From Endosaccharibacter trunci (lineage in GTDB: Bacteria; Pseudomonadota; Alphaproteobacteria; Acetobacterales; Acetobacteraceae): 64,000 nt of DNA. The stretch covers positions 186,001 through 250,000 of the forward strand of contig JAMSKV010000003.1 of NCBI GenBank assembly GCA_024515975.1, in the 5' to 3' direction. Each line of letters begins with the position of its first letter. The stretch's first letter is position 1. Positions 41,742 through 55,646 of this stretch are shown here, one piece after another. A program made the position numbers and the translations under genes. Under the pieces are notes generated by a model, which saw only the letters and a program-made list of their open reading frames with translations, had not been told where the DNA came from and ran no database searches.

Positions 41742-43100
41742 TCATCCTCGATGGCCCCAGCCGTGCCAGAACCCGCCGCCATGCCAGCCGCCGCCATGCC
41801 AGCCCCCGGGCCAGCCTCCATGCCAATAGCCGTGCGGGCCGGGCCCGCTACCATGCCAGCCACCGCCGGCACCGGGGCCCCAGGGCCGTGGCGACCAGCC
41901 CGCCTGCCAGGCCGGGCGGCCATCGCCATGCCAGCCCCAGCCGCGGCCTGCCCAACCATGCCAACCCCAGCCGCGCCGGCCTTCCGCATGGGGCGCGAAC
42001 AGCGCGACGCGACGGTCGTAGCCGATCCAGCCGGGTTCCCACGCACCGCGCCACACGCCCCAGCCATGGCTGCGCCAGCCGCCACCCCAGCCGCCGACGG
42101 CGATGTCGGCCAGATAGGCTGTGGTCAGTGCCAGAACGGGCGGCGCGATCGCCAAAGGATAGATTTGCGGCGCGAACACCACCGGGGGCGGTTCCGCCGC
42201 GATCATCACCTGCGGCGGCGGCAGCACCATGATCGGGGGCGGCAAGGCGGCATAGAACAGCTGGGCCGGCTTCACGACGGGCGTCGAAGCCGCGACGGCC
42301 GGCACCGGTTGCGGCACAGGCCTCGGCGCTGGCAACGCCGGCAACGGCCCGGCGGCGAGGAAGGCCGGCGCGCCGAGCACGACCGGCGGGGGCGCCACGA
42401 ACAAGGGCGGCGGCGCGTAGAAGACCGGCGGCACGACGAACAACGCTTCCGGACCGCCATAGACGGCAACGTCGTTCCACCTCCAGCCGCCATCATACCA
42501 GCCGTCGCCGCCCCAGCCATAGGCGGGACCCCACGCGCGCGCCGGGGCGATGTCCCACGAATGCGCCAAAGCCAGCCCCGCCGCAGCGCCGATGAGTGCG
42601 CCGCCTGCGAAGGCCGCGCCGACTCCGGGACCGCGACGGAAGTCAGGATGACCGCGTTCGAAAAAGCCAGGAGCACCGCGACGGAAGCCGCCTCCGGCGA
42701 AAACCGGGCCATGCCTGCCCGGACCGTGGAAATCGGGACCCCATGGATGGGGCCCGCGGAAACCAGGGCCTGGCCCCCGAAAGCCGGAACCCCGGACACC
42801 GGGACCATGGACGCCCCACCCTCCGAAACCGGGCCGGCTGCCCGGCCAACCGGCGAATCGTCCGCCCCCCGGCCCACCTCTGGGACCGACGCCGGGACGG
42901 AAGGCCGGTCCGTGGCCGAAGCCGCCGTGAAAACCCCCGCCATGCGGGCCAGCGAAGCCCTGGGCGACGGCCGGGAGCGAGAGGGTCTGAAGAGCCAGGA
43001 GCGAAGCGGAGGCGAGCCGGGTCGCACGCCTCGCCAAGCCGATCCGCCCTACGGTCTTTCTGTCGAGCAGCACCACGTTCATCCCGCTATCAAGCGGCAT
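41742..43100 (-). CDS. Secreted Gly/Trp/His/Pro-rich protein
   Basis: I recognise no family. The 452-residue protein has an N-terminal signal (TRLASASLLALQTLSLPAVAQ). A Gly/Phe/Pro/His-rich block (about 48-155) is full of FxGPG, GFHGG and FRGP units. A glycine/alanine hydrophobic segment follows (GAAFAGGALIGAAAGLALAHSW, about 165-187), then a Pro/Val/Ala-rich middle with PPPxx(V/M) repeats, and a C-terminal 130 residues dominated by Gly-Trp-His (WGWHGWAGRGWGW, then GGWHGG units). Codon composition matches its neighbours. His/Gly/Trp repeats could bind metal or form a surface layer. Followed by the coupled LTxxQ gene. The ATG at 43082 is an alternative start. Confidence 0.72.
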   Translation of the reverse strand: MPLDSGMNVVLLDRKTVGRIGLARRATRLASASLLALQTLSLPAVAQGFAGPHGGGFHGGFGHGPAFRPGVGPRGGPGGGRFAGWPGSRPGFGGWGVHGPGVRGSGFRGPGPGFRGPHPWGPDFHGPGRHGPVFAGGGFRRGAPGFFERGHPDFRRGPGVGAAFAGGALIGAAAGLALAHSWDIAPARAWGPAYGWGGDGWYDGGWRWNDVAVYGGPEALFVVPPVFYAPPPLFVAPPPVVLGAPAFLAAGPLPALPAPRPVPQPVPAVAASTPVVKPAQLFYAALPPPIMVLPPPQVMIAAEPPPVVFAPQIYPLAIAPPVLALTTAYLADIAVGGWGGGWRSHGWGVWRGAWEPGWIGYDRRVALFAPHAEGRRGWGWHGWAGRGWGWHGDGRPAWQAGWSPRPWGPGAGGGWHGSGPGPHGYWHGGWPGGWHGGGWHGGGFWHGWGHRG

Positions 43101-43156
43101 GGCTTGTGGCGGGGATAAGGCGGGCGTGCGACCCGACCGTTACAGAACGGTCACGT

Positions 43157-44656
43157 TCAGTTGACCGAGCGGGAAGGTGGCTGGCTCGAGATGATGCGGA
43201 TATCGGCGCCGGTCGGCGTGCGACGCTCGATGGGCGATTCGAGGACGGTGCGCGAGGTCCGCGCTGGACGCGGAATCTCGCTGCCGGCACGCGACAGGGC
43301 CGAGACGAACGAGCGGCCCCAGCCCAGCGCGGACGCATCCTTGATGGCTTCCCAGCACGCCTGCCAGCGATCCTGCCGCTCCGGACGGCTCATGCGCAGC
43401 GCCAGATCCAGCGCATCGGCGATCTCATCCGGGTCGACGGGATTGACCAGGATCGCCGCGCCAAGCTGCCGGGCGGCGCCGGCGAACTTGCTCAGCACCA
43501 GGACGCCCGGATCCTCGGGGTCCTGCGCCGCGACATATTCCTTGGCCACCAGGTTCATGCCGTCGCGCAAAGGGGTGACCAGGCCGATCCTTGCCTCGCG
43601 CATGAAGCCCGAGATCGCGTCGCGCGGGACGCCGCGGCTGATCAGACGCAACGGCACCCAGTCGCTCTCACCGAGAGTGGCGTTGATGCGCCCGGCCGCG
43701 CCTTCCAGATCGTCGCGCAGGTGCTGGTAGGCGTCCACGTCCTGGCGGCTGGCCGCCGCGATCTGCAGGAAGGTGGTCTGGCGCGACCATTCCTTGCGCG
43801 TCTCGAGCAGGCGCCGGTAGCCGGCCAGACGGTGGCGCAGCCCCTTGGTCGGGTCCATCCGGTCGATGCCCAGGATCAGATGCTGCCCATCCAGGCTGCG
43901 GCGCAGGCGCTCGGTTTCCGGCGAGCCCTGGTTCTCTTCGGCCATCTCGGCGAAGTCGCGTGGATCGATCTCGACCGGGAACGATCCGACCTTGATCTGC
44001 CGGTTGCCGAGCTGGAGCCCGCCCCCGGCAAGCCTCGCCGCACCGGCAATACGCTGCGCGGAAGCGGAGAAATTCTCGGCGTCGTTGGCGGTCTGGAAGC
44101 CGAGAAGATCGGCGGACAGAAGATCGCGGATGAACAAGGCGGCTTCCGGCACGCTGGAGAGCATGTCCGGGCTGGGGAAAGGCGTGTGCAGGAAGAAGCC
44201 GATCGGGCAGTTCACGTTGCGGGCGCGCAGCGCGGCCGCCATCGCCAGGAGGTGGTAGTCGTGAATCCAGATCGTGTCGCTCGGGCGCAGAAGCGGCAGC
44301 AGAACGTCGCTGAGGCGCTGATTCACCGCGCGATAGCCTTGCAGGCTGCGCCGGTCGAAATTCATCTGCTCGGGCAGGGAGTGCAACAACGGCCATAGCG
44401 TGCCGTTGGAGAAGTTGTTGTAGTAAAGCTCCAGCTCGCTCGGCGTCAGGTCGACGGTGGCATACTGGACCTGTCCGTGGTCGACGATGGCAGGGACGTT
44501 GCAGCGTTTCTCGTCAGTGGACGACCCGCCCGACCAGCCGAACCAGAGGCCGCCCTGTCGTTCCATCAGATCGTTGAGAGCGACGGCGAGGCCGCCGGCC
44601 TTCGCGTCGCCGGTGGGGATGGTCACTCTGTTGGAGACGACAACCAGCCTACTCAT
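43157..44656 (-). CDS. otsA: Trehalose-6-phosphate synthase (alpha,alpha-trehalose-phosphate synthase)
   Basis: OtsA joins glucose from UDP- or GDP-glucose to glucose-6-phosphate, giving trehalose-6-phosphate, a stress-protective sugar precursor. The ATG at 44656, after GGAGATATGAC, gives 499 residues of the GT20 family. Seen are VVVSNRV, AKAGGLAVALNDL, WFGWSGG, the IWIHDYHLL motif, IGFFLHTPFPSPDMLSSVP, LGIDRMDPTKGLRHRLAGYRRLLE, and DGMNLVAKEYVAAQDPEDPGVLVLSKFAGAARQLGAAILVNPVD (nucleotide-sugar site). No otsB (phosphatase) gene is present in the window. It is 149 bases after malQ; that gap contains an inverted repeat TATCTC-N5-GAGATA near 44728-44744. Confidence 0.95.
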   Translation of the reverse strand: MSRLVVVSNRVTIPTGDAKAGGLAVALNDLMERQGGLWFGWSGGSSTDEKRCNVPAIVDHGQVQYATVDLTPSELELYYNNFSNGTLWPLLHSLPEQMNFDRRSLQGYRAVNQRLSDVLLPLLRPSDTIWIHDYHLLAMAAALRARNVNCPIGFFLHTPFPSPDMLSSVPEAALFIRDLLSADLLGFQTANDAENFSASAQRIAGAARLAGGGLQLGNRQIKVGSFPVEIDPRDFAEMAEENQGSPETERLRRSLDGQHLILGIDRMDPTKGLRHRLAGYRRLLETRKEWSRQTTFLQIAAASRQDVDAYQHLRDDLEGAAGRINATLGESDWVPLRLISRGVPRDAISGFMREARIGLVTPLRDGMNLVAKEYVAAQDPEDPGVLVLSKFAGAARQLGAAILVNPVDPDEIADALDLALRMSRPERQDRWQACWEAIKDASALGWGRSFVSALSRAGSEIPRPARTSRTVLESPIERRTPTGADIRIISSQPPSRSVN

Positions 44657-44805
44657 GTCATATCTCCTGCCCACGCCGTCTCGCCGCCAGGATGGATGGC
44701 CTCCGGGCAAGACGCAAACGGGATCTTCTATCTCGTTGAGAGATAAAGGAGAAAAAGGCGGCGAAGTTGCATCGATCTCGCGCGTCCGCCGCGGGGGGCG
44801 GCGGG

Positions 44806-46803
44806 TCAGGGCCGCCTGAGCTGGTCCACGACGCGCAGACGCAGCGCCGCCCGTTCGTCCGCCAGCACGGCCCCGACCGGCGCGTGCAGCCGTCTGCGCC
44901 AGTTCGGATGCTCATCGACCGTGCCCGGAATATTGGGCTGTTCCTCGAGGCCCAGCACGTCCTCGATCGGCAGAACCGCCAGCTCGCAATCCGCACGCGC
45001 CACCTGCGACACGGCCGCGTCCACCACGGGGATCGCGTCCCAGACCGCCGGCATGGCGCCCTGCGCGGCGCCGGCCTCGAGGAACGCCGACCAAAGCTGT
45101 TCGCGCTCCTGCGCCCTTTGATCGAGCGCCTCGGCCTCCTCCTTCTCGGTGCCGCCCAGGGCGCGGCGATGAGCGATATCGATGCCTTTCCACCAGCCGG
45201 CCACGGTCGGGAGGTCATGGGTACTGGTCATGGCGCTGGCCTGCCGGGTCCAGGAAGCTGGCGGTTTGAAGCTGTTGCCGGCCTTCTCGAACCAGAGCAC
45301 CCGCATGCCGTCGATGCCGGCGCGCTCCAGCCGCTCGCCGAACCCTTCCGGCACCGTCCCCAGATCCTCGCCCAGCACCACGGCCCGGTTGCGGACGGAT
45401 TCCAGTTTCAGCAGCCGAAGCAGATCGGCTTCGGGCAGTTGCAGGAACGCCCCTGCCGACGCGCTGACGCCTTCCGGCACCACCCAGAGCCGGTTCAGAC
45501 CCATCGCATGGTCGATCCGCACCCCGCCGGCATGGCGCATGGCCCCCGACAGCATCTCGATGAAGGCGCGGAAGCCGTTGCGGCGCAGGCCGCGTCCGGA
45601 AAACGCGGTGATGCCCCAGTTCTGGCCGTTCTTCTGTAGAAGATCGGGCGGCGCACCGACGGTCAGCCCGACCAGACTCTCGTCCTGTCGGCTCCAGCAA
45701 TGGCTGCCGCCGGAATCCGTGCCCACGGCGAGGTCCGCGATCAGACCGATCGACATGCCGGCATCGCGCGCCGCCGACTGCGCCGCCGCCAGCTCGCGAT
45801 CGGCGCGCCATTGCAGCCAGGCGTGGAACGAAACCTCCGGCGCATGGGTCGCGGCGAAATCCCGCACCGCCTGGTTGCCGGGGGCGCGATAGTCTTCAGG
45901 CCAGTCCCGCCAATGCCAGGACAGATCCTCCTCACGCCACAGCTGGGCATGCAGCGCCTCGAAAACAGCGTGGGATTCGAGCTTGTCGCCCTCGGCGGCG
46001 CGCCATTCGGCGAAGAGGGGGTCCTGATCCCCGCCGCTCTCGAACGTACGCCGCAGCCGTTGCAGCCGGTCGCGGCCCACGGCGGGCCAGTCCACCAGAT
46101 CCAGCGCCTCCAGACGCGCCGCCTCGTCGCCGGGATCGCCCGCGGCGATATGCAGCACGTTGAGCATGATCCGGCTGGAGGGCGCGTAGGGGCTGAACCG
46201 GTCCGGGTCGGCGGAGAACTGCGCGTGGACCGGGCTGATCGAGACCGAAGCGGCGCCCTGGCCGGCCGCCTCCACCACGAAATCGCGCAGGGCGGCGAAA
46301 TCGCCCACGCCGCCATCGCCAGGACGCCGCAGGGCGTAGAGCTGCTGGGCGAGCCCCCAGGCGCGCCCCCCGCCGGGCGCGGCGCCCATCGCGTCGGACA
46401 GGGTGAAGCAGCGTTCCGGCGCCACGGCGACGCGCGTGCTGATCGGCCCCGCTTCGAGCCGGTAATAGCCGGGTCTTTCCGGGAGCCGCAGCGCGCCGTT
46501 GCCACGCGCGGTCTCGCCATCCTCTTCCGGCGTCAGCGTCCAGCTTCCCTGCAGCCCCGGAACATCCAGCACCGAACCCGCATCGCCGGTGAGGAGTGGC
46601 GGCAAGGTCTCGTCCTCCCGTCGCAGGGCCTCGATCGCGTCGCGCATCGCCGCCTCGCTGCCCGCGTCGATGCCGAGCGCGCCCAGCACACGCTTCAGCG
46701 CCGAGGGTTCGACCTGCTGCGGCTGACCGAACGCGTCCACCCAGCGCGTGGAAAGCCCGGCTCGGTCGCAGAGCTGGTGCAGCATGGTGTCGCACTCGTT
46801 CAT
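44806..46803 (-). CDS. malQ: 4-alpha-glucanotransferase (amylomaltase)
   Basis: MalQ transfers maltosyl or longer glucan units between alpha-1,4-glucans (GH77). The 665-residue protein has an N-terminal extension ([20 protein letters not shown]..., about 1-130) as in E. coli-type MalQ, then the GH77 domain. Catalytic motifs are [20 protein letters not shown] (nucleophile Asp), [14 protein letters not shown] (acid/base Glu) and [15 protein letters not shown] (transition-state Asp). The ATG overlaps the glgB stop (ATGA), so the gene is co-translated with glgB. The role here is probably to process short glucans made or released around GlgE. Confidence 0.94.
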   Translation of the reverse strand: MNECDTMLHQLCDRAGLSTRWVDAFGQPQQVEPSALKRVLGALGIDAGSEAAMRDAIEALRREDETLPPLLTGDAGSVLDVPGLQGSWTLTPEEDGETARGNGALRLPERPGYYRLEAGPISTRVAVAPERCFTLSDAMGAAPGGGRAWGLAQQLYALRRPGDGGVGDFAALRDFVVEAAGQGAASVSISPVHAQFSADPDRFSPYAPSSRIMLNVLHIAAGDPGDEAARLEALDLVDWPAVGRDRLQRLRRTFESGGDQDPLFAEWRAAEGDKLESHAVFEALHAQLWREEDLSWHWRDWPEDYRAPGNQAVRDFAATHAPEVSFHAWLQWRADRELAAAQSAARDAGMSIGLIADLAVGTDSGGSHCWSRQDESLVGLTVGAPPDLLQKNGQNWGITAFSGRGLRRNGFRAFIEMLSGAMRHAGGVRIDHAMGLNRLWVVPEGVSASAGAFLQLPEADLLRLLKLESVRNRAVVLGEDLGTVPEGFGERLERAGIDGMRVLWFEKAGNSFKPPASWTRQASAMTSTHDLPTVAGWWKGIDIAHRRALGGTEKEEAEALDQRAQEREQLWSAFLEAGAAQGAMPAVWDAIPVVDAAVSQVARADCELAVLPIEDVLGLEEQPNIPGTVDEHPNWRRRLHAPVGAVLADERAALRLRVVDQLRRP

Positions 46804-48989
46804 GCGCGCGGCGCCAGCACCAGTGTGGCGAGCGGAGGCAAGGTGAGGGTGAGTGAGGCCGGCTGGTCGTGCAGCGGCTCGGCAATCGCCTCGACCCTGC
46901 CCTGATTGCCGACATTCGAGCCGCCGTATCGCTCGGAATCCGTGTTCAGCACCTCTTCCCAGATCCCCGGCTGCGAGACACCGACGCGATAGAGGTGACG
47001 CACCACGGGCGTGAAGTTGCACAGCACGAGCAGCGGGCGCTGGCCCCATTCCCCGAAGCGCAGCCAGGCGTAGACGCTCTGCTCGGCATCGTGCAGCACC
47101 ACCCAGCGGAATCCGTCCTCGCGACAATCGCGACCATGCAGGGCCGGCTCGGCGCGGTAGATCGCGTTCAGGTCGCCGATCAGCGTCTGGATGCCCTTAT
47201 GGGCGGGGTTCTCCAGCAGGTGCCAGTCCAGGCCGGTATCGTGGTTCCATTCGCGCCATTGCGCGATCTCGCTGCCCATGAACAACAGCTTCTTGCCGGG
47301 ATGAGTCCACATGAAGCCGTAATAGGCGCGCAGGTTGGCGAAACGCTGCCAGTCGTCGCTGCCCGGCATCTTGCCGATCATCGAGCCTTTTCCGTACACC
47401 ACCTCGTCATGCGAGATCGGCAGCACAAAGCGCTCCGAGAATGCATAGACCAGGCCGAACGCGATCTCGCCGTGATGCCATTTGCGGTAGGCGCTGTCGG
47501 TCTCGATGTAGTGCAGGGTGTCGTGCATCCACCCCATGTTCCACTTGTAGTCGAAGCCGAGCCCGCCTTCGTCGGCGGACCGTGTCACGCCGGGAAAAGA
47601 AGTCGATTCCTCCGCCACCAGGATGGCGCCCGGACTGGTTTCCTTCACCGCACGGCTGAGATCCTGCAGGAAGGCGATAGATTCGAGATTCTCGCGGCCG
47701 CCATAGATGTTCGGCACCCACTCGCCGTGCTTGCGGCTGTAGTCGCGATACAGCATGGACGCGACTGCATCGACCCGCAGCCCATCGATATGGAACCGCT
47801 TCAGCCAGAACAGGCCGCTCGCGATCATGAAGCCGCGCACCTCGTTGCGGCCCAGATTGTAGATGAAGGTGTTCCAGTCTTGATGGTAGCCCTCGAACGG
47901 ATTGCCGTGCTCGTACAGCGCGGTGCCGTCGAAATGCGCGAGGCCGTGCGAGTCGGTCGGGAAATGGGCCGGCACCCAGTCGAGCAGGATCGCGATTCCG
48001 GCCGCATGGCATCGGTTCACGAAGCGGGCGAACTCTTTCGGCTCACCCATGCGTGACGTCGGCGCGAACTGGCCCAGCACCTGATAGCCCCAGGAACCGC
48101 CGAACGGATGCTCCATGATCGGCATCAGCTCGATATGGGTGAAACCCAGCGCCTGGATATATGGGATCAGCCGGTCGCCGAGCAGGGACCAGCTCGGCTC
48201 CTGGCCGTCATGCGGCAGCCAGGACATGGCGTGCAGTTCGTAGACAGAGATCGGCGCGTTCGGCGCCTGACGCGCAGCACGATTCTCCATCCAGGCCTGG
48301 TCGGTCCAGGCGAACGGTTCAGAGTCGACTACGACAGAGGCCGTCTGCGGCGGCTTTTCCGCCTGCCACGCTACCGGATCGGCGCGCCAGGGCAGGACGT
48401 TGCCGTCCGGTCCGACAAGTTCGAATTTGTAGAGTGCGCCGGCGGAAACGCCGGGGATGAACAATTCCCAGACGCCGTAGGGGATACGCGCGCGCATTGG
48501 GTGGCGACGCCCGTCCCAGTTGTTGAACGACCCGACCACGGAAACGCGCTGCGCGTTCGGCGCCCACACGGCGAAAAGTGTACCCGCGACGCCGTCCACC
48601 ACGCGCGGATGCGCACCCAGCACATCACCCAGGTCGTGATGCCGGCCGGCCGCCAGCAGATAGAGATCGAGATCGCCGAAAAGAGGCGGAAAGGCGTAGG
48701 CATCTGCCGTCTCGATGACGGTTTCGCCGCCTGCGCCATTCGCGAGCGTCTGGCGCAGGCGGTAGGGACCGCTGCCAATCACCGTGCCGGACCACAGCCC
48801 GTCGGCATGCACGCGGTCGAGCGTGCCGCGCGACAGGCCGTTGGTCGCATCCACCACCTCCACGGCGAGCGCGTCCGGAAGGAACGCCCGCACGGCGTCG
48901 CCATGCTGCCCCAGAAGGGAGAACGGATCGCCATGTCGCGCCCGGACGAAGCTGTCCACGGCGCCGGGATGCGGAAGATGCTCGGCCAT
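46800..48989 (-). CDS. glgB: 1,4-alpha-glucan branching enzyme
   Basis: GlgB cuts alpha-1,4 chains and rejoins them through alpha-1,6 bonds, branching the glucan made by GlgE. The 729-residue GH13 protein has an N-terminal module and a CBM48 ([30 protein letters not shown], about 135-165). In the barrel, the nucleophile is in [19 protein letters not shown], the acid/base Glu in [15 protein letters not shown], and the third Asp in [15 protein letters not shown]. The C-terminal domain ends the chain. The ATG starts two bases after the treS-mak stop; its stop overlaps malQ. Confidence 0.96.
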   Translation of the reverse strand: MAEHLPHPGAVDSFVRARHGDPFSLLGQHGDAVRAFLPDALAVEVVDATNGLSRGTLDRVHADGLWSGTVIGSGPYRLRQTLANGAGGETVIETADAYAFPPLFGDLDLYLLAAGRHHDLGDVLGAHPRVVDGVAGTLFAVWAPNAQRVSVVGSFNNWDGRRHPMRARIPYGVWELFIPGVSAGALYKFELVGPDGNVLPWRADPVAWQAEKPPQTASVVVDSEPFAWTDQAWMENRAARQAPNAPISVYELHAMSWLPHDGQEPSWSLLGDRLIPYIQALGFTHIELMPIMEHPFGGSWGYQVLGQFAPTSRMGEPKEFARFVNRCHAAGIAILLDWVPAHFPTDSHGLAHFDGTALYEHGNPFEGYHQDWNTFIYNLGRNEVRGFMIASGLFWLKRFHIDGLRVDAVASMLYRDYSRKHGEWVPNIYGGRENLESIAFLQDLSRAVKETSPGAILVAEESTSFPGVTRSADEGGLGFDYKWNMGWMHDTLHYIETDSAYRKWHHGEIAFGLVYAFSERFVLPISHDEVVYGKGSMIGKMPGSDDWQRFANLRAYYGFMWTHPGKKLLFMGSEIAQWREWNHDTGLDWHLLENPAHKGIQTLIGDLNAIYRAEPALHGRDCREDGFRWVVLHDAEQSVYAWLRFGEWGQRPLLVLCNFTPVVRHLYRVGVSQPGIWEEVLNTDSERYGGSNVGNQGRVEAIAEPLHDQPASLTLTLPPLATLVLAPRA

Positions 48990-48991
48990 GC

Positions 48992-52297
<3,306 letters not shown>

Positions 52298-52343
52298 CTC
52301 GAAAACGTCCCGGACGTGGTAGGGGAGAGAAGGAAGGTCAGGA

Positions 52344-55300
52344 TCAGCGCGCGGGCGAGGCGCGCCAGATCCGGTATGGGCTTTGCGGCGACAAGGTCAA
52401 TTGCTGGGTCCGGCCGTAGAGAACGAAGCTCTCGTCGGTAACGAGATCGTCGATCCGAAGCGCCGCCTGATCCGGCAGGCCCCATTTCCACAGCGGCAGG
52501 TCGATGGTCGCTGTCTGCTCGTTATACGGGTCCATGCTGATCGCCACCAGCAGCACATCGCCGCGGTTGCGTGTCGCCTTCTCGAAGAACAGGACGGCGT
52601 CGTTGGCGGCGGGAAGGAAGGAAACGCCGCGATGCGATCGCAGGGCCGGACTGGTGTTGCGGATCGCGTTCAGGCGCGTGATCTCGCCGACGATGTTGCA
52701 CGGACGGTTCCAGTCCCAATGGCGGATCTGGAACTTCTCGCTGTCGAGATATTCCTCCTTGCCGGGTGCGAGACGCGTGCCTTCGCAGAGTTCGAACCCG
52801 TTATAGACCCCCCAAAGCCCGCTCAGCGTCGCCGCGGCGGCGGCACGGATCAGGAAGGAGGCGCGGTCGCCGTTCTGGAGAAAGAACGGATTGATGTCCG
52901 GCGTGTTGACGAAGAAATGCGGCCGGAAGAACTCCTTCGGCGCTTCCTCGGTCAACTGCGTCAGGTATTCGGTCAGCTCGGCCTTGCTGTTGCGCCAGGT
53001 GAAGTAGGTGTAGCTCTGCCCGAAGCCCACCTTGGCGAGGCGGTTCATCACCTTCGGTCGCGTAAACGCTTCCGCCAGGAATACCGCATCCGGATAGCGC
53101 GCGCGGACTTCCGCGATCATCCACTGCCAGAACGGGAACGGCTTGGTGTGCGGGTTGTCGACCCGGAACAGCCGGATGCCCTGCTCGCACCAGAACAACA
53201 CGACGTTGGCCAGGGCCAGCCAGAGGCCCGGCACGCTGCCCTCGGCGTAGAAATCGACGTTGACGATGTCCTGGTATTTCTTGGGCGGGTTCTCCGCATA
53301 GCGAATGGAGCCGTCCGGCCGCCATTCGAACCAGTCTTTGTGATCGCGCAGCCAGGGATGATCGGGGGAGCACTGGATGGCGAAATCGAGCGCCAGCTCC
53401 AGCCCGTGCGCCTCCGCTGCCTCGCGCAGATGCAGGAAATCCTCCAGCGTGCCCAACTCAGGATGGATCGCGTCGTGACCGCCGGCTTCCGAGCCGACGG
53501 CGTAGGGACTGCCGACGTCGTGCGGTTCCGGGGTCAGCGTGTTGTTCGGGCCCTTGCGGTTGGTCCTGCCGATCGGATGGATGGGCGGGAAATACAGCAC
53601 GTCGAAGCCCATCGCCTGCACGCGTGGCAGGTGCTTCTCCACATCGGCGAAGGTGCCGTGCCGGCTGGAATCATCGGCCATGGACCGCGGAAAGACTTCG
53701 TACCAGCTTGCGAAACCCGCACCGCTGCGTTCCGCATCGACCGGGATCTCCGCACTGTGGACGCCATGCGGCCGGTTGTCCGCCGCCTGCATCAGCGCCA
53801 AGGTCTCGTCCGACATCAGCGTCTCGCGCACCGTATCGGCGTCGGCGCCATCGATCGCGCGCAGAAGAGGGTCCAGCGCCCCATGGCCGCGTGCGCTTGC
53901 CTTTCGCACCAGCTCGGTGCCCTCGCGGAGTTCGAGCGCGATCGGTACGCCCGCCTTGTGTTTGGCGCCCAGCTCGTGCCGGAACGTCGCCCAGGCGTCG
54001 CGCCAGGCCTGGACCCGGTAGCGATGCAGGCCGCGGATCTCGAGCGGAAAGGATGCGGTCCAGCGATCGTTCGCCACCGGGCGCATCCGGGTCTCGCGCC
54101 ATTCCGCATCCCCCGGGCCCTGCCATTGCAGCGCCGCGCTGAGCACGTCGTGACCATCGCCGATGACATCGATTTCGACATCGACGGTTTCGCCTGCGAT
54201 CCGCTTCACCGCGAAGGCGCCACCATCCACGGCGGGGGAAGGGTCCTCCAGCGCCAGACGCGCCCAGCCACCAGCGCGTGTCGCCGACTCCGGGTCGATC
54301 GGCAGAGGCGTTCCGCCGGTCGCGCGCGTGGCGCTGAAGGCCAGCATGGTGCCGGCTGGGATGGTGATGATCTGCCCGGGAACCAGCTTGCTATGCTGCG
54401 GCGCCGGATGGCCGTCGACGGCGACGGCCGCAAATGGCGAGAACGCGCCGCCGACCGCGGGCAACACCGATGCGGGATCGAACGACGCGGCGTCATTCGT
54501 GACGTTCAGGAGCAGCAGCGTGGCCGTCGAAGCGAACCGTGCGTCGCCGTCCGAACGCAGCACTGCGAGAATATCGGCCCCGGGCGGCGAGAGCACGCGC
54601 GAACAGCTTAGCGCGTCGAACTGACGCGCCACCGCAGCGACGTGCTCCGCTGCCGACACGGCCGCCGCGTCCTGAGCCGGAACCACAGACCCGATGCCAC
54701 GCGAAGCCGCGATGCCGATGCCGGAGACGGCCGAATGGGCCGGCCCGCGGTCGAACGGCGCCAGAACGCCGGCCACGGGCGATAGAGTGGCCAACTCCTG
54801 ATCGAGCCACGCGGCACGCCCGTTCCACCAGGGCAGCGAACATTGCACCGCATCGAGACCGAGGCCGGCCAGCCCGGCGATCTCTCCCCAGTTCAACCCG
54901 TTGGTCTCGACGATCAGCACGGCATCCGGAGCCGCCTGGCGAAGCGCCGACAGGAGGGGGCGAAGCTGGCCATGGGGCACCGTGCCGAGACCGCCGATCC
55001 TTGCGCCGGCAAATTGGCCGCTGCACAGCCCGGCAATCACCCCGCCCCAATAGGCGCCGAGTGCGACGGAGGCGCCGACGCTCCCGAATGCGGCTTCGGC
55101 CACGTTCTCGGAGAAATCGCGGCGCGGATCGCGGGCGTGCGAGAGGTCCGGGGCGGGATAAAGGTCGGGGCGCTCCCGGGCGGCGATGCCGGACGCATCC
55201 ACCTTGTCGATGGCGATATCCGCCAGGATCCGCTGCGTCGCTCCGTCGGGCACGGCAATAGATCCAGTCGAAGAATACGGAAAGAGAACCGCGTCGAACG

Positions 55301-55430
55301 TCTCGCTTCGCACGGAGCCGAGAGCTGCCAGAACGGCGTCCACGCTGCCGGACAGAATGCGGTGCGGGGCTGTGCGGCCGGCCGGCGGTGCGTTTTGATC
55401 AACCTGCTCGCGCGGTTCGATCCCATCCAT
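52344..55430 (-). CDS. glgE: Maltosyltransferase GlgE with large N-terminal extension
   Basis: GlgE uses maltose-1-phosphate to extend alpha-1,4-glucan by maltosyl units (GH13_3). The protein has 1,028 residues, while canonical GlgE is about 660-700. The GlgE part begins near residue 388 (ARLALEDPSPAVDGGAFAVKR). It shows GIRLFRVDNPHTKPFPFWQ (nucleophile Asp), DAVFLAEAFTRPKVM (acid/base Glu) and HFFVNTPDINPFF. The first ~385 residues look like an amylase-type barrel without its nucleophile (GARIGGLGT where G-F-R-x-D is expected; LIVETNG; GLDAVQCSLPWWNGRAAWLDQEL). No ATG lies between that extension and the core at a suitable place, so it is probably translated whole. First gene of the glucan operon. 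Confidence 0.95.
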   Translation of the reverse strand: MDGIEPREQVDQNAPPAGRTAPHRILSGSVDAVLAALGSVRSETFDAVLFPYSSTGSIAVPDGATQRILADIAIDKVDASGIAARERPDLYPAPDLSHARDPRRDFSENVAEAAFGSVGASVALGAYWGGVIAGLCSGQFAGARIGGLGTVPHGQLRPLLSALRQAAPDAVLIVETNGLNWGEIAGLAGLGLDAVQCSLPWWNGRAAWLDQELATLSPVAGVLAPFDRGPAHSAVSGIGIAASRGIGSVVPAQDAAAVSAAEHVAAVARQFDALSCSRVLSPPGADILAVLRSDGDARFASTATLLLLNVTNDAASFDPASVLPAVGGAFSPFAAVAVDGHPAPQHSKLVPGQIITIPAGTMLAFSATRATGGTPLPIDPESATRAGGWARLALEDPSPAVDGGAFAVKRIAGETVDVEIDVIGDGHDVLSAALQWQGPGDAEWRETRMRPVANDRWTASFPLEIRGLHRYRVQAWRDAWATFRHELGAKHKAGVPIALELREGTELVRKASARGHGALDPLLRAIDGADADTVRETLMSDETLALMQAADNRPHGVHSAEIPVDAERSGAGFASWYEVFPRSMADDSSRHGTFADVEKHLPRVQAMGFDVLYFPPIHPIGRTNRKGPNNTLTPEPHDVGSPYAVGSEAGGHDAIHPELGTLEDFLHLREAAEAHGLELALDFAIQCSPDHPWLRDHKDWFEWRPDGSIRYAENPPKKYQDIVNVDFYAEGSVPGLWLALANVVLFWCEQGIRLFRVDNPHTKPFPFWQWMIAEVRARYPDAVFLAEAFTRPKVMNRLAKVGFGQSYTYFTWRNSKAELTEYLTQLTEEAPKEFFRPHFFVNTPDINPFFLQNGDRASFLIRAAAAATLSGLWGVYNGFELCEGTRLAPGKEEYLDSEKFQIRHWDWNRPCNIVGEITRLNAIRNTSPALRSHRGVSFLPAANDAVLFFEKATRNRGDVLLVAISMDPYNEQTATIDLPLWKWGLPDQAALRIDDLVTDESFVLYGRTQQLTLSPQSPYRIWRASPAR

Positions 55431-55646
55431 TCGCCGACCCCCGATGAACCTGTTCCGAGAAAGACGGGCGGCGGTTGCCGACCGGCCGATGCCCGCGACG
55501 AAACGACCACAGCGCTTGCCATGGCCGGTTTCGCCGTCCTTCGCTCTCCCGTCCGTTTCGGGGATCGGGCGAGGACGGGCTTTCGTTGAATCGAACGTGA
55601 GGCCGAGGGGCGGGGTTCCCCTCGGATGCGCCGGGACCGGAGACGG

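Noticed and set aside
43136-43151. ACCGTT-ACAG-AACGGT palindrome at the end of otsA
   Set aside because: Could be an operator for the next gene, but there is no T run, no known box and no second copy to support it.
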